DNA from: JACKAN01 sp964502735
Lineage (GTDB): Bacteria; Bdellovibrionota; Bdellovibrionia; Bdellovibrionales; UBA1609
Reading direction: 5' to 3'
DNA length: 17,353 bases
Assembly (NCBI GenBank): GCA_964502735.1
Contig: CAZCYD010000056.1
Coordinates: 1 to 17,353 of the forward strand
Shown here: one piece after another, positions 1 to 7,523 of the stretch
Layout of the letters: the number at the start of each line of letters is the position of its first letter
How positions within the stretch are numbered: position 1 is the first letter of the stretch
Notes under the pieces: model-generated
Told to the model about the DNA's origin: nothing
What the model saw: only the letters and a program-made list of their open reading frames with translations
Database searches by the model: none
Translations under genes and position numbers: made by a program

Positions 1-93
1 GTCAAAGGGTTTGAGGAAATTTTGATGCATTTTATCCGCAGATTTGGGTTTAAATTGGGAGCGAACTTCATATTGTTACACAAGCCAGTCTAA
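1..93 (+). CDS. Possible C-terminal end of an upstream gene (partial)
   Basis: Reading frame 1 is open from the first base to a TAA at 91-93, giving 30 residues that end in FGFKLGANFILLHKPV. The residue mix looks protein-like and the frame has the same strand as the phosphatase gene that follows 70 bp later. A 30-codon open frame can occur by chance even in AT-rich DNA, so this is only a suggestion that a plus-strand gene enters the window. No family can be assigned from so short a tail. Confidence 0.3.
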   Translation, partial: VKGFEEILMHFIRRFGFKLGANFILLHKPV

Positions 94-163
94 TTACCAG
101 TTTCAAGCCACAGCTTAGGTAGTTTGTTTATTTGAAGTCATAACTTACCGAAATACTAGTGAC

Positions 164-2008
164 ATGATAAAACAACGTAAGATTGCACTCAGATATAAGT
201 TACTGGCACTATTGGCTTTGTTGCCAATAATTTTCTTAGCTTTGTATTTGAGTATGGCGACGAATCTTTTTTATCAAGACAAAAAAGCCTATGTATTTGA
301 TTCTTCAGTTCTTGTTGCAAAATCTCTATCTGCACAAATTCGTTTGGAGCTTTTATCTGTCCAAAAAACACTAGAGCCGATTATTGAATCTATTGATTAC
401 TCAAACTTCAAATTAAGTCAAAGATCGTTGAGTTTTTTTAATGCTCAAAAAAATATTGAACATCTTATTATATATAAAAGACAAGAAAAGTCGGATTTAT
501 ATAAAATCATGGATAGAGCCTTTGTTAATGGTCGTGAAGTTAGAGAGCCAGTTTTAGATCCTGATGGACTTGTGACCATGCAGAAAATTGCCATTAGTAA
601 AGGTATAATCATGAGCGACTATATGGCGGCAAGTCGATTTTTTTTGGTCATGCAAAGCCATAATCCCCCCAGAAGTCCAAATCACTTTATTTCATTAGCT
701 ATATATAAAGCACCGGACTTATTTGAGGCATTTGCAACGCCAACAATGTATAAAAGTTTTTTAATTAGTAAGAGCCGATTTATTTCTATGCGACCTAAAT
801 TTGTGAGAAAATCTCAAGATAGAATTAAAGTTGATAATTTTGATTTTTTTAGTACCATCGTCACTCAAGTTTTTCCTGAAGGTACGACAGAAGTAAAAAC
901 TCCTAGTGGTCAGTCAGCTTTAATTTCTTTTTCTGATGTGGGAATTGGCGATATGGTGGTTGCTGCAGTAATTGATAAAAAGGCCGCCTTTCAAGCTGTT
1001 GATAATTTAGTCTCAAAATCTCTTTTGTTTTTCTTAGCAATAGTTTGTATTGCTATTTTGGTGAGTATAATAGCCTCTTTAAGTTTAATCTCTACGATAT
1101 CTAAATTATTAGTTGCAACTGAACAGATTGGAGATGGTAATTTTAATATTGATATCAATTTAAACTCTAGAGATGAATTTGGAGAGTTGGCTCGTCGTTT
1201 TGTGACGATGGCACAAAAGGTGTCATCGTTGTTAAAGTCTACAGCAGAGCAAGCAAGAATGGAAAATGAATTGGAAATGGTGAGAGTTGTTCAAGAAAAT
1301 CTTTTTCCTAAGGCTAACTTGGACTTCGGTGCTTACAGGATAGTGAGTTATTTTGAACCAGCTAGTGAGTGTGGAGGAGACTGGTTTCATTACTCAGAGA
1401 TAGCTGGAAAGATTTATTTATGGATAGGAGATGCTACGGGCCACGGAGCCCCTGCCGCTCTTATTACGAGTGCGGCAAAGTCGGCGGCTTCTATTATTGA
1501 AGCTACGCCAGGATTAAGTCCTTCTCAGGCAATGGAAGTCCTGAATCATGCGATATATTCTACAGCTCATGGATCTGTATTAATGACATTTTTCTTAGGA
1601 GTAATAGATCCTGAAAGTGGAACCCTGTTGTATTCTAATGCTTCTCATGAATTTCCTTACATTGTTCCGGCCAAAGAAGGACTGAAAAAGAAAGACTTAA
1701 TTCCTCTCTGTGATACTCAAACAGGTAAGCGACTAGGTGAGAGTTCGTCGTCAACCTACGAAGAAGGGACTTATCAACTTCAAGAGGGCGATACAATCAT
1801 ATTTTATACAGATGGAATTATTGATCTTAGGAATGAGGAAGGAGAAGAACTTGGTGAAAGAAATTTTATAAAAGCAATTGTTGAGTCCTCCACGGGAAAT
1901 CCACATGTGGCAGGAAAAGTAGATAAGTTTAAAAAAATTGTTTCTGAACACAGAAAAAAAGCTTCGCTAGTTGATGATATAACAATGTTTTGGGTTCAAT
2001 ATAAATAA
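164..2008 (+). CDS. Membrane-bound HAMP-PP2C (SpoIIE/RsbU-type) serine phosphatase
   Basis: A 614-residue sensor phosphatase. A first membrane helix (about residues 12-34) and a second (about 285-309) bracket a roughly 250-residue extracytoplasmic region that I do not recognise. A HAMP linker follows (about 310-362, with RDEFGELA), then a short helical stretch and a PP2C/SpoIIE domain (about 387-612). The metal-binding motifs are intact: GGDW 404-407, GDATGHG 422-428, YTDG 548-551 and DDIT 604-607. By family knowledge such enzymes dephosphorylate a serine on an anti-anti-sigma (STAS) protein in partner-switching pathways, so the likely role is to turn an envelope signal into a transcriptional or motility response. 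No RsbW-like kinase or STAS protein lies next to it in this window. The ATG at 164 lacks a clear Shine-Dalgarno sequence, but the next methionine (residue 31) sits inside the first helix, so 164 is kept. Confidence 0.9.
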   Translation: MIKQRKIALRYKLLALLALLPIIFLALYLSMATNLFYQDKKAYVFDSSVLVAKSLSAQIRLELLSVQKTLEPIIESIDYSNFKLSQRSLSFFNAQKNIEHLIIYKRQEKSDLYKIMDRAFVNGREVREPVLDPDGLVTMQKIAISKGIIMSDYMAASRFFLVMQSHNPPRSPNHFISLAIYKAPDLFEAFATPTMYKSFLISKSRFISMRPKFVRKSQDRIKVDNFDFFSTIVTQVFPEGTTEVKTPSGQSALISFSDVGIGDMVVAAVIDKKAAFQAVDNLVSKSLLFFLAIVCIAILVSIIASLSLISTISKLLVATEQIGDGNFNIDINLNSRDEFGELARRFVTMAQKVSSLLKSTAEQARMENELEMVRVVQENLFPKANLDFGAYRIVSYFEPASECGGDWFHYSEIAGKIYLWIGDATGHGAPAALITSAAKSAASIIEATPGLSPSQAMEVLNHAIYSTAHGSVLMTFFLGVIDPESGTLLYSNASHEFPYIVPAKEGLKKKDLIPLCDTQTGKRLGESSSSTYEEGTYQLQEGDTIIFYTDGIIDLRNEEGEELGERNFIKAIVESSTGNPHVAGKVDKFKKIVSEHRKKASLVDDITMFWVQYK

Positions 2009-2069
2009 TGTGTACTAACCACGATTTGATCTGACAGCTTCGGTTTTGATTACTGAAAAAATAATAGAT

Positions 2070-2978
2070 TTAGTTTTGGGATTGAGACCTTCTCAGCTGC
2101 TTAAAGAACTCCTTTTTAGATAACTTCTTTGCAACTTTCTTTTTTCCCCTTGGTGCAGTCGTCTTTTTCTTTGTAATTTTTTTCTTTTCTGGGCTTCTGA
2201 GTTCAGGGGCTTTGAACTTATAGAATATTTTTTCCAACTCAGATTCACTCAATCCTTTAACTTGGCCCTTTTTTAAGCCGCCAAGTTTTAACATCCCTAT
2301 GGCAGTTCTTTGCAACTTAATAACATCGCAACCGATTTTTTCCATCATATAGCGAATTTGGCGGTTTTTCCCCTCTTCAATAACTATTTTGACCCAATGA
2401 TATTTAGATTTTTTTTGTGGTATAGTACTGGCTACTAGAGCCTTAACTCGGCCCCCTGGAATAGTCACTCCAGTTCTGAGCTTTTCCAATTTTTGTTCAG
2501 TAAGGTTGCCACTGACTTTTACCATATAGGTTTTGGCAATCTTTTGAGAAGGGTGAGCCACTTTTTGCGAAAAATCACCGTCATTGGTGAGAAGTAGAAG
2601 GCCCTCAGAATCCCAATCAAGCCTACCAACAGGGAAAACTCGCTCCTCAATAAACTGACAATAGTGAAGAACGGTTCTTCGGCCTTCAGGGTCATCCATG
2701 GTAGAAAGCACGGAAGTTGGTTTATTAAGCATATAATAAACGTATTGATTTATGGGTCTAATCATTTTGCCACTCACCTTTACGTGGTCCTTTTGAGGAT
2801 TAATTTGCAAACCTAGCTCTCGTACGACCTGACCATTTACCTTGACTTCACCATTGAGTATAAGTTGGTCAGCCTTGCGGCGACTTTCGATGCCCGATTG
2901 AGAAATGTACTTATTTAGTCTAATTTGTTTTTGTGTTACCATAACTCCATCTATAAATGATTTTCTTGCTAAAGTCAT
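2070..2978 (-). CDS. rluB: RluB/RsuA-family ribosomal pseudouridine synthase
   Basis: A 302-residue enzyme that would isomerise a specific rRNA uridine to pseudouridine. An S4 RNA-binding domain spans about residues 18-65. The catalytic domain contains GRLD (118-121), whose Asp121 is the expected nucleophile, followed by SEGLLLLTNDGD, and the family motif EGKNRQIRYM (202-211). The DDPEGRRTV segment (95-103) favours the RluB branch over RsuA, but the exact target cannot be proved from sequence. The last 40 or so residues form a Lys/Arg-rich tail (about 260-297), as seen in several RluB proteins, likely an extra rRNA contact. The start at 2978 is supported by AAAGGA six bases upstream; the internal methionine at residue 13 has a poorly spaced GGAG. 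It converges with the phosphatase gene and diverges from the coiled-coil gene. Confidence 0.88.
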   Translation of the reverse strand: MTLARKSFIDGVMVTQKQIRLNKYISQSGIESRRKADQLILNGEVKVNGQVVRELGLQINPQKDHVKVSGKMIRPINQYVYYMLNKPTSVLSTMDDPEGRRTVLHYCQFIEERVFPVGRLDWDSEGLLLLTNDGDFSQKVAHPSQKIAKTYMVKVSGNLTEQKLEKLRTGVTIPGGRVKALVASTIPQKKSKYHWVKIVIEEGKNRQIRYMMEKIGCDVIKLQRTAIGMLKLGGLKKGQVKGLSESELEKIFYKFKAPELRSPEKKKITKKKTTAPRGKKKVAKKLSKKEFFKQLRRSQSQN

Positions 2979-3048
2979 ACTATATCCTTTAAGATAAATA
3001 ATACAGGGGGCCTCAGGGTTCTGTATTGTTTGGGAGTTTCAAACAATT

Positions 3049-3053
3049 GGGAG
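3049..3053 (+). promoter_or_regulatory. Ribosome binding site favouring a GTG start at 3059
   Basis: GGGAG lies five bases before GTG 3059, in frame with the longer reading frame that begins at TTG 3026. The TTG has only a weaker AGGG eight bases upstream. An ATG at 3057 is out of frame and is followed at once by TGA, so it cannot be the start. Confidence 0.5.
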
Positions 3054-3058
3054 TTTAT

Positions 3059-3487
3059 GTGAATACAACATTGAATTACAAACAAGATCCAATAAACAAT
3101 CTCGCCCAGCATATGGCTTCTTTACAAAAAAAAGTTTCAGAGTTGGAAAGTAGAGTTGAAACAACAAATGAGAGGTTGATGAGCCTTGCGAAGGCCAGTA
3201 AAGAGCGTTTTGAAAGAATTCAGTCTGTAGTTAGCAGCCTGGATTTTGCTCATAAAAAGCAATTAGAAGATATTCGAATTGAAGTAGCGAGAGTTACGGG
3301 TATGGTAACGCAGAAAAGGGTTGTCGATACAAAAATTGAGGAGTTGATAAAAAATCACACAGAGATGGTAAGTCAAATTGAATTAAGAGTTCAAGATTTG
3401 AAAAAGTTATATTCTGAGCAAAATCTAAAAGTGTCAGCAATCCATTCGCAGCTTAATTCCAGGGAATTAGGTCAATTTCGTCGCTAA
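3059..3487 (+). CDS. Small coiled-coil protein of unknown function
   Basis: About 142 residues from the GTG at 3059 (153 if the TTG at 3026 is used). I do not recognise the family. There is no signal peptide and no membrane helix, and the only marked feature is heptad-like spacing of hydrophobic residues through most of the length (from SLQKKVSELESRVETTNERL onward), interrupted around TGMVTQKRVV. The protein is rich in Lys, Glu, Gln and Arg and has no cysteine, so it is probably a cytoplasmic, mostly helical and perhaps oligomeric protein. It is transcribed divergently from the pseudouridine synthase, with about 80 bp between starts, and ends one base before a large palindromic repeat. No function is proposed. 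Confidence 0.6.
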   Translation: MNTTLNYKQDPINNLAQHMASLQKKVSELESRVETTNERLMSLAKASKERFERIQSVVSSLDFAHKKQLEDIRIEVARVTGMVTQKRVVDTKIEELIKNHTEMVSQIELRVQDLKKLYSEQNLKVSAIHSQLNSRELGQFRR

Positions 3488-3488
3488 T

Positions 3489-3632
3489 TTATACCCATTC
3501 AAAAAGATAAAATCGTCTAAAACTTTGTAAATGCCCCTCATGCTCAAACAGCTGCAGCCTTGCGGCCGCCGAACTGCGCGTGAGGTGCATTTACAAAGTT
3601 TTAGACGATTTTATCTTTTTAAATGGGCATAA
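3489..3632. repeat. 144 bp near-perfect palindromic repeat, copy 1
   Basis: The arms 3489-3534 and 3587-3632 are inverted repeats matching at 44 of 46 positions. The pairing continues inward to 3543/3578, giving about 51 of 55 matched pairs around a 34-base loop. The outer arms are AT-rich, whereas the loop is GC-rich and holds two small palindromes, GCTGCAGC (3551-3558) and GCGGCCGC (3562-3569). It fills almost the whole gap between the stop codons of two convergent genes (3487 and 3645), so a transcript from either side would form a very stable hairpin. The outer edges carry TATAAA-like (minus strand, left arm) and CATAAT-like (plus strand, right arm) hexamers pointing outward. A related inverted copy starts at 17294, so this is a dispersed element and not just a local terminator. 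Confidence 0.9.
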
Positions 3633-3644
3633 TTTTTGACAAGT

Positions 3645-5489
3645 TTAATTTGTTTCGTCTGGATTCAGAGCCGTTTTCATTCTGACTGCAAATTCTGAAG
3701 CCTTTTCAAAACCTGTAAGTGTCAAATCCTTTCGCCATTTTCCGGTGCTGGAGTAAAAAACGACATGGGGGAGTCCGTAAATTTCATACTTTTTGGTTAG
3801 CTCTTCAAATTTCTTGCTGGATTTTGTTGCATCATATTTTATCCATATAAATTTATTTTTTAGTGCCTGAACTTCGGGTTGGTTAAAAGTTAGATTTTCT
3901 AGCTCTACGCAAGAAAGGCACCAGTCTGCATAAAAATCTATAATGACTCCCTTGCCTTGATCGGAGGCTAGACTAAAGGCTTGTGGACTGTATTCTTGCC
4001 AAGCAATGGAGGATGTCTGTTTGGAAATTTCCTTATTACTCTCTGTATTTATAGGGTTTGTACTTCTGTTCATGATAATACTTAAAAGGAGGTAGACTCC
4101 AAAAATATAAACAACTAGCATCCAGCCCTTTTTAAGATATAACCAACTGTCTCCAGGCTTGATTTCAGCAAAAGCACCAAAAACACTAGATAATGAGACA
4201 AGAGTGAAGCCGAGCAAGAGAGTCCAGTAAGTCGGAGATATTACGGGCTTTAGATAGTAGAAAGCTAAGGCCACCATGAGCCAGCCCAGAATGTCTTTGA
4301 TTGCCGTCATCCACTTGCCGGATTTTGGAAGTTTTCTCTGGGCTGCTTGGCTGAATGTTCCAATAACGACAAATAACAATCCAAAACCTAAGGAGTAGAC
4401 GAATAAAAGAAGACCTCCCAATAAAATATCTTGCGACTTAGCAACAAAGGTTAAAACACTTACCAGTACAGGTCCAACGCAGGGACTGGCAACAATGCCT
4501 GCAATTGTTCCCGTTATAAATATGCCACCAAAATTAGAGCTTTCTCCTTTTTTATTTAGATAGCGCTCAACAGATTTTGGAGGACGTAGCTCATAAAAGC
4601 CAAACATACTAAAAGCCATCAACATGAAGATGGAGGACAATACAATGATAACAATAGGGTGCGAGAGCAAGCTTCCAAATAGGCTTCCTGTTAAAGCTGC
4701 AAACAGCCCTAGTACAGTATAAGTTAAGGAAATACCTAGAACATAAGCCCAACTTCTCAAAAAGCCTTCTAGCTTGCCCTTAGACTGGGCCTTTCCTTTT
4801 AGAACAGCAAGAGTGATGGGAATCATTGGGAAAATGCAGGGGGTAAAGCTTGTTAGTATACCTGCAAGAAACACAAAAAATAAAAGTGTCAATCCTCCCT
4901 TGTTTTTTGCTTTCTCGAAGGGAGAGAGGTTTTCTGTATCAATGTGTGGAGAGCCAGAAGTAGATTTTACTGCGGATTTGATGTCAAAGCTTAGAACTTT
5001 TTCTGCAATTTTTGGCAGATGGCAGTAGGTGGCCGTGCAGGCCTGGTACTCCAGAGATAAATTGAGATTGTATTCGCCAGATTTCATATCCTCCGGAAAT
5101 TCAATTGATGTTGTAATTGTAGCAGAGCCCTCTATGCCAGTTTTGGTTTTTTTTGAAAACTTATCGTAGAATTCAACTAATGGCTGTATGTCTAAGCGGC
5201 CATGCTTAATATCGTAAGCTGAGGCGATCTCTAGTTTGAATTGATCAGCATAAGCATAGTGCCCCTTAGCCAATTGTATTTTAATTTGAAGTTTAGTGTT
5301 CTCCCCTGGGGTTAAGAAGGAATTATCTAATTGGACTTTTTCAATCACAAGGGGTTTTAAAATAACAGGTTCACTGCCTAGTGTCGATAAGCTGTAAAAG
5401 GACGAGCTGTAAAAGAGGGTTATTAAAAAAAGAACCTTATAGTAATTTCGAATTTTAGTCATTGTTTGAGCTATTAACATTAAGCGCAT
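3645..5489 (-). CDS. dsbD: Thiol:disulfide interchange protein DsbD
   Basis: A full-length inner-membrane reductase that passes electrons from cytoplasmic thioredoxin to periplasmic proteins. It has all three modules and all six expected cysteines: a signal peptide (hydrophobic core about residues 18-37); a periplasmic N-terminal domain with Cys151 and Cys156 (ACTATYCHLP); a multi-helix membrane domain (about 200-470) with Cys218 in TSFTPCIFP and Cys337 in VASPCVGP; and a C-terminal thioredoxin domain with the WCLSC motif (Cys524 and Cys527). Its likely clients nearby are the c-type haem protein at 11613 and the ten-cysteine exported protein at 12216; that link is inference. The start is uncertain: GAGGTG sits one base before ATG 5489 and ten bases before an in-frame ATG at 5480, so translation may begin at the latter. 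The gene ends 12 bp from the palindromic repeat. Confidence 0.95.
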   Translation of the reverse strand: MRLMLIAQTMTKIRNYYKVLFLITLFYSSSFYSLSTLGSEPVILKPLVIEKVQLDNSFLTPGENTKLQIKIQLAKGHYAYADQFKLEIASAYDIKHGRLDIQPLVEFYDKFSKKTKTGIEGSATITTSIEFPEDMKSGEYNLNLSLEYQACTATYCHLPKIAEKVLSFDIKSAVKSTSGSPHIDTENLSPFEKAKNKGGLTLLFFVFLAGILTSFTPCIFPMIPITLAVLKGKAQSKGKLEGFLRSWAYVLGISLTYTVLGLFAALTGSLFGSLLSHPIVIIVLSSIFMLMAFSMFGFYELRPPKSVERYLNKKGESSNFGGIFITGTIAGIVASPCVGPVLVSVLTFVAKSQDILLGGLLLFVYSLGFGLLFVVIGTFSQAAQRKLPKSGKWMTAIKDILGWLMVALAFYYLKPVISPTYWTLLLGFTLVSLSSVFGAFAEIKPGDSWLYLKKGWMLVVYIFGVYLLLSIIMNRSTNPINTESNKEISKQTSSIAWQEYSPQAFSLASDQGKGVIIDFYADWCLSCVELENLTFNQPEVQALKNKFIWIKYDATKSSKKFEELTKKYEIYGLPHVVFYSSTGKWRKDLTLTGFEKASEFAVRMKTALNPDETN

Positions 5490-5725
5490 CCACCTCAGAA
5501 TTTTATCGTCAAAAAGTACAATCTTATAAAGCTGTGGGCAACCTAAATCGGAAAACAGTAGTGCTCATTTTGGGGATAAACTGGTTTGGAGTGATTGGCT
5601 TAGGGCAATTCGATTAGGGAAATTCCGGAGGACTTATTAGGGCAAAAGTCTGGTTTTTTTGAGTAAATAATAAGTTTTTCAGTAATTTATCCGAATTAGA
5701 ACAGTGAAGAGATGGAGGTCCAAGA

Positions 5726-6586
5726 ATGGGATTTGTAGGAATGATAGTTGTGACTGTTTGCGTGTTTGGTGGCTATGTGTTAGCTGGTGGTCACCTGCAC
5801 GTGGTGTGGCAGCCATACGAAGTTATGATTATATTCGGTGCCGCCATTGGGGGTATGATTATTGCCAATAAGGGCAGTACTTTAAAATTACTAACCAAGC
5901 AAATTGGACATGCTCTATCGGGAAAGGGTAAGAGTCGGCAGGAGTATTTAGACCTACTGCAAATGTTATTTCAGCTATTTCAAATCTTCAGGAAAGATGG
6001 TCCGCAGGCTGTAGAAAAGCATATAGAGGAGCCCCAGAGTTCCGAGATTTTTAAAGCTTATCCGAGTTTTATAAAGAATCATCATGCTGTCGACTTTCTG
6101 TGCGACACAATGAAAATTACGCTGTCGGCAGATTTGTCTCAGTACGACGTTGATGATTTACTTGATCAGGATATTAAAGTTGCACACGAAGAAGAGCACT
6201 TATCTCAGCACGCTTTACAACAGACTGCAGATGCCTTACCAGGGCTAGGAATTGTGGCTGCCGTTCTTGGTATTGTGCACACTATGGACTATCTAGATCA
6301 AGGAGTTCAAACAATTGGAGCTTTGGTGGCAGCAGCTCTAATAGGAACATTTCTTGGAGTTCTTTTTTGTTATGGATTTGTAGCTCCGTTAGCTACAAAA
6401 ATTGCAGGCGATATTAGTGACGATGGCAGATATTTAATGGTTATGAAGGCTGCACTTGTCGCCTTGCAAAGAGGAGCTCCTCCGTTGGTATGTGTGGAGT
6501 TTGCTAGAAGGTCTATATATCCAAATGTTCGCCCAACGTTTGATGAAATGGATACGGCTACTAAAGAGGGAAAGAAAGCGGCTTAA
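5726..6586 (+). CDS. motA: Flagellar motor stator protein MotA
   Basis: A 286-residue inner-membrane stator subunit that forms the ion channel with MotB and drives flagellar rotation. There are two N-terminal helices (about residues 4-22 and 32-48), a cytoplasmic loop, and two C-terminal helices (about 170-190 and 198-222). Residues matching the functional positions of E. coli MotA are visible: Arg89 and Glu97 in the loop (electrostatic contact with FliG) and the two channel prolines, Pro172 in ALPGLG and Pro221 in VAPLA. A very good GGAGGT (5714-5719) lies six bases before the ATG. The 236 bp upstream, shared with divergent dsbD, show no clear sigma-28 or sigma-54 flagellar promoter. motB follows after 11 bp. 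Bdellovibrio species are known to carry several motAB pairs, so this may be one of a set. Confidence 0.95.
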   Translation: MGFVGMIVVTVCVFGGYVLAGGHLHVVWQPYEVMIIFGAAIGGMIIANKGSTLKLLTKQIGHALSGKGKSRQEYLDLLQMLFQLFQIFRKDGPQAVEKHIEEPQSSEIFKAYPSFIKNHHAVDFLCDTMKITLSADLSQYDVDDLLDQDIKVAHEEEHLSQHALQQTADALPGLGIVAAVLGIVHTMDYLDQGVQTIGALVAAALIGTFLGVLFCYGFVAPLATKIAGDISDDGRYLMVMKAALVALQRGAPPLVCVEFARRSIYPNVRPTFDEMDTATKEGKKAA

Positions 6587-6597
6587 GGAGTTAGAGT

Positions 6598-7488
6598 ATG
6601 GCTGAAAAAGAGCCAATGATAGTTGTTAAAAAAATTACAGTTGTATCAGGCGGGGCTCATGGGGGTTCTTGGAAGGTAGCTTTTGCCGATTTTATGACAG
6701 CTATGATGGCCTTTTTTTTGGTGATGTGGTTAGTTTCGCAAAGTGATGAGGTGAAAAAGAATGTTGCAGATTATTTTTCTACTCCAAGTATAATTGAATA
6801 TAATTTTGCAAATTATGGTGTGGAACTGACATTAGAGAAGTTATTTTTAGATCTTATTAACGAGCCGTTGAAATTCTTTGAACAGTTTATAAAACCTATA
6901 GACTACACACCAAACGTAATGGCAATGGGGACAAAAAGAATAGTTATTCATCATATGGCTGATAAGCTTGGAGATGTAGCTTCAAATGTTGAGGTGTCGG
7001 ATACTGAAATAAACTTTGAAATTCCTGCAAGAATTCTTTTTCAATCAGAAACTGCGAATCCTACAAGTCAGTTTATTGAGATTATGGAGAATGTGACAAG
7101 CATAACTGCTGGTCTGGAAGAATCAAATGTATATATTGACTCCGAAATATTCAGGCAAGGAGTAAAGAGCCAAAATGCTTCAGAGGCTAAGAATATTGCA
7201 GAAAGGCGCCTAGATTTGGTTTCGAAAAAAATAGAAGCAAGACTCGAACATCCAACTGTAGATATTTATGGCAAACCTGTTGTAAAAGAGGCCTCTTTTC
7301 GAGATCAAGACAAACTGCAAGGAAGTTTAAAATTTGTAATCAAATACAAAGAAAATCTGGGCGATAAAAAAAACAATAAAAAATTCAAAGAGCTTTTCGG
7401 GAAAAAAGATGAGTCTATGGATGTGTACAACAATTTTGTGAAGCAATTGAGCGAGCGAGAGGCTCCAGTTAAACGAAAGAAAAAGTAG
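6598..7488 (+). CDS. motB: Flagellar motor stator protein MotB with divergent OmpA-like domain
   Basis: A 296-residue partner of MotA. The single membrane helix (about residues 27-47) contains FADFMTAMMAFFLVMWLV. Asp31 is the proton-binding residue equivalent to E. coli Asp32, and this helix type points to proton drive. The plug/linker region follows, then an OmpA-like fold (about 137-255). The usual peptidoglycan-binding signature (GHTD-type motif) is absent: the aligned strand reads NVYIDSEIFRQG, although a helix resembling the canonical LSxxRAxxV, AERRLDLVSKKI (201-212), remains. The C-terminus is very Lys-rich. AAGGAG, overlapping the motA stop codon, lies seven bases before the ATG, so the two genes form one transcription and translation unit. 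The gene converges with the RND pump gene, with 35 bp between stops. Confidence 0.93.
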   Translation: MAEKEPMIVVKKITVVSGGAHGGSWKVAFADFMTAMMAFFLVMWLVSQSDEVKKNVADYFSTPSIIEYNFANYGVELTLEKLFLDLINEPLKFFEQFIKPIDYTPNVMAMGTKRIVIHHMADKLGDVASNVEVSDTEINFEIPARILFQSETANPTSQFIEIMENVTSITAGLEESNVYIDSEIFRQGVKSQNASEAKNIAERRLDLVSKKIEARLEHPTVDIYGKPVVKEASFRDQDKLQGSLKFVIKYKENLGDKKNNKKFKELFGKKDESMDVYNNFVKQLSEREAPVKRKKK

Positions 7489-7523
7489 ATCAATTTATCA
7501 ATCATTTCCATATAATCTGCTAT

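Noticed and set aside
3489..3632. Interpretation of the palindrome as an integron attC site.
   Set aside because: The expected core-site sequences (GTTRRRY/RYYYAAC) are not at its ends, and there is no integrase or cassette array in the window.
5490..5725. Search for a sigma-28 or sigma-54 flagellar promoter before motA.
   Set aside because: A TCGGATAA-like sequence exists only on the minus strand without a matching -35, and a GG/GC pair at 5600-5615 has the wrong spacing; nothing was strong enough to annotate.
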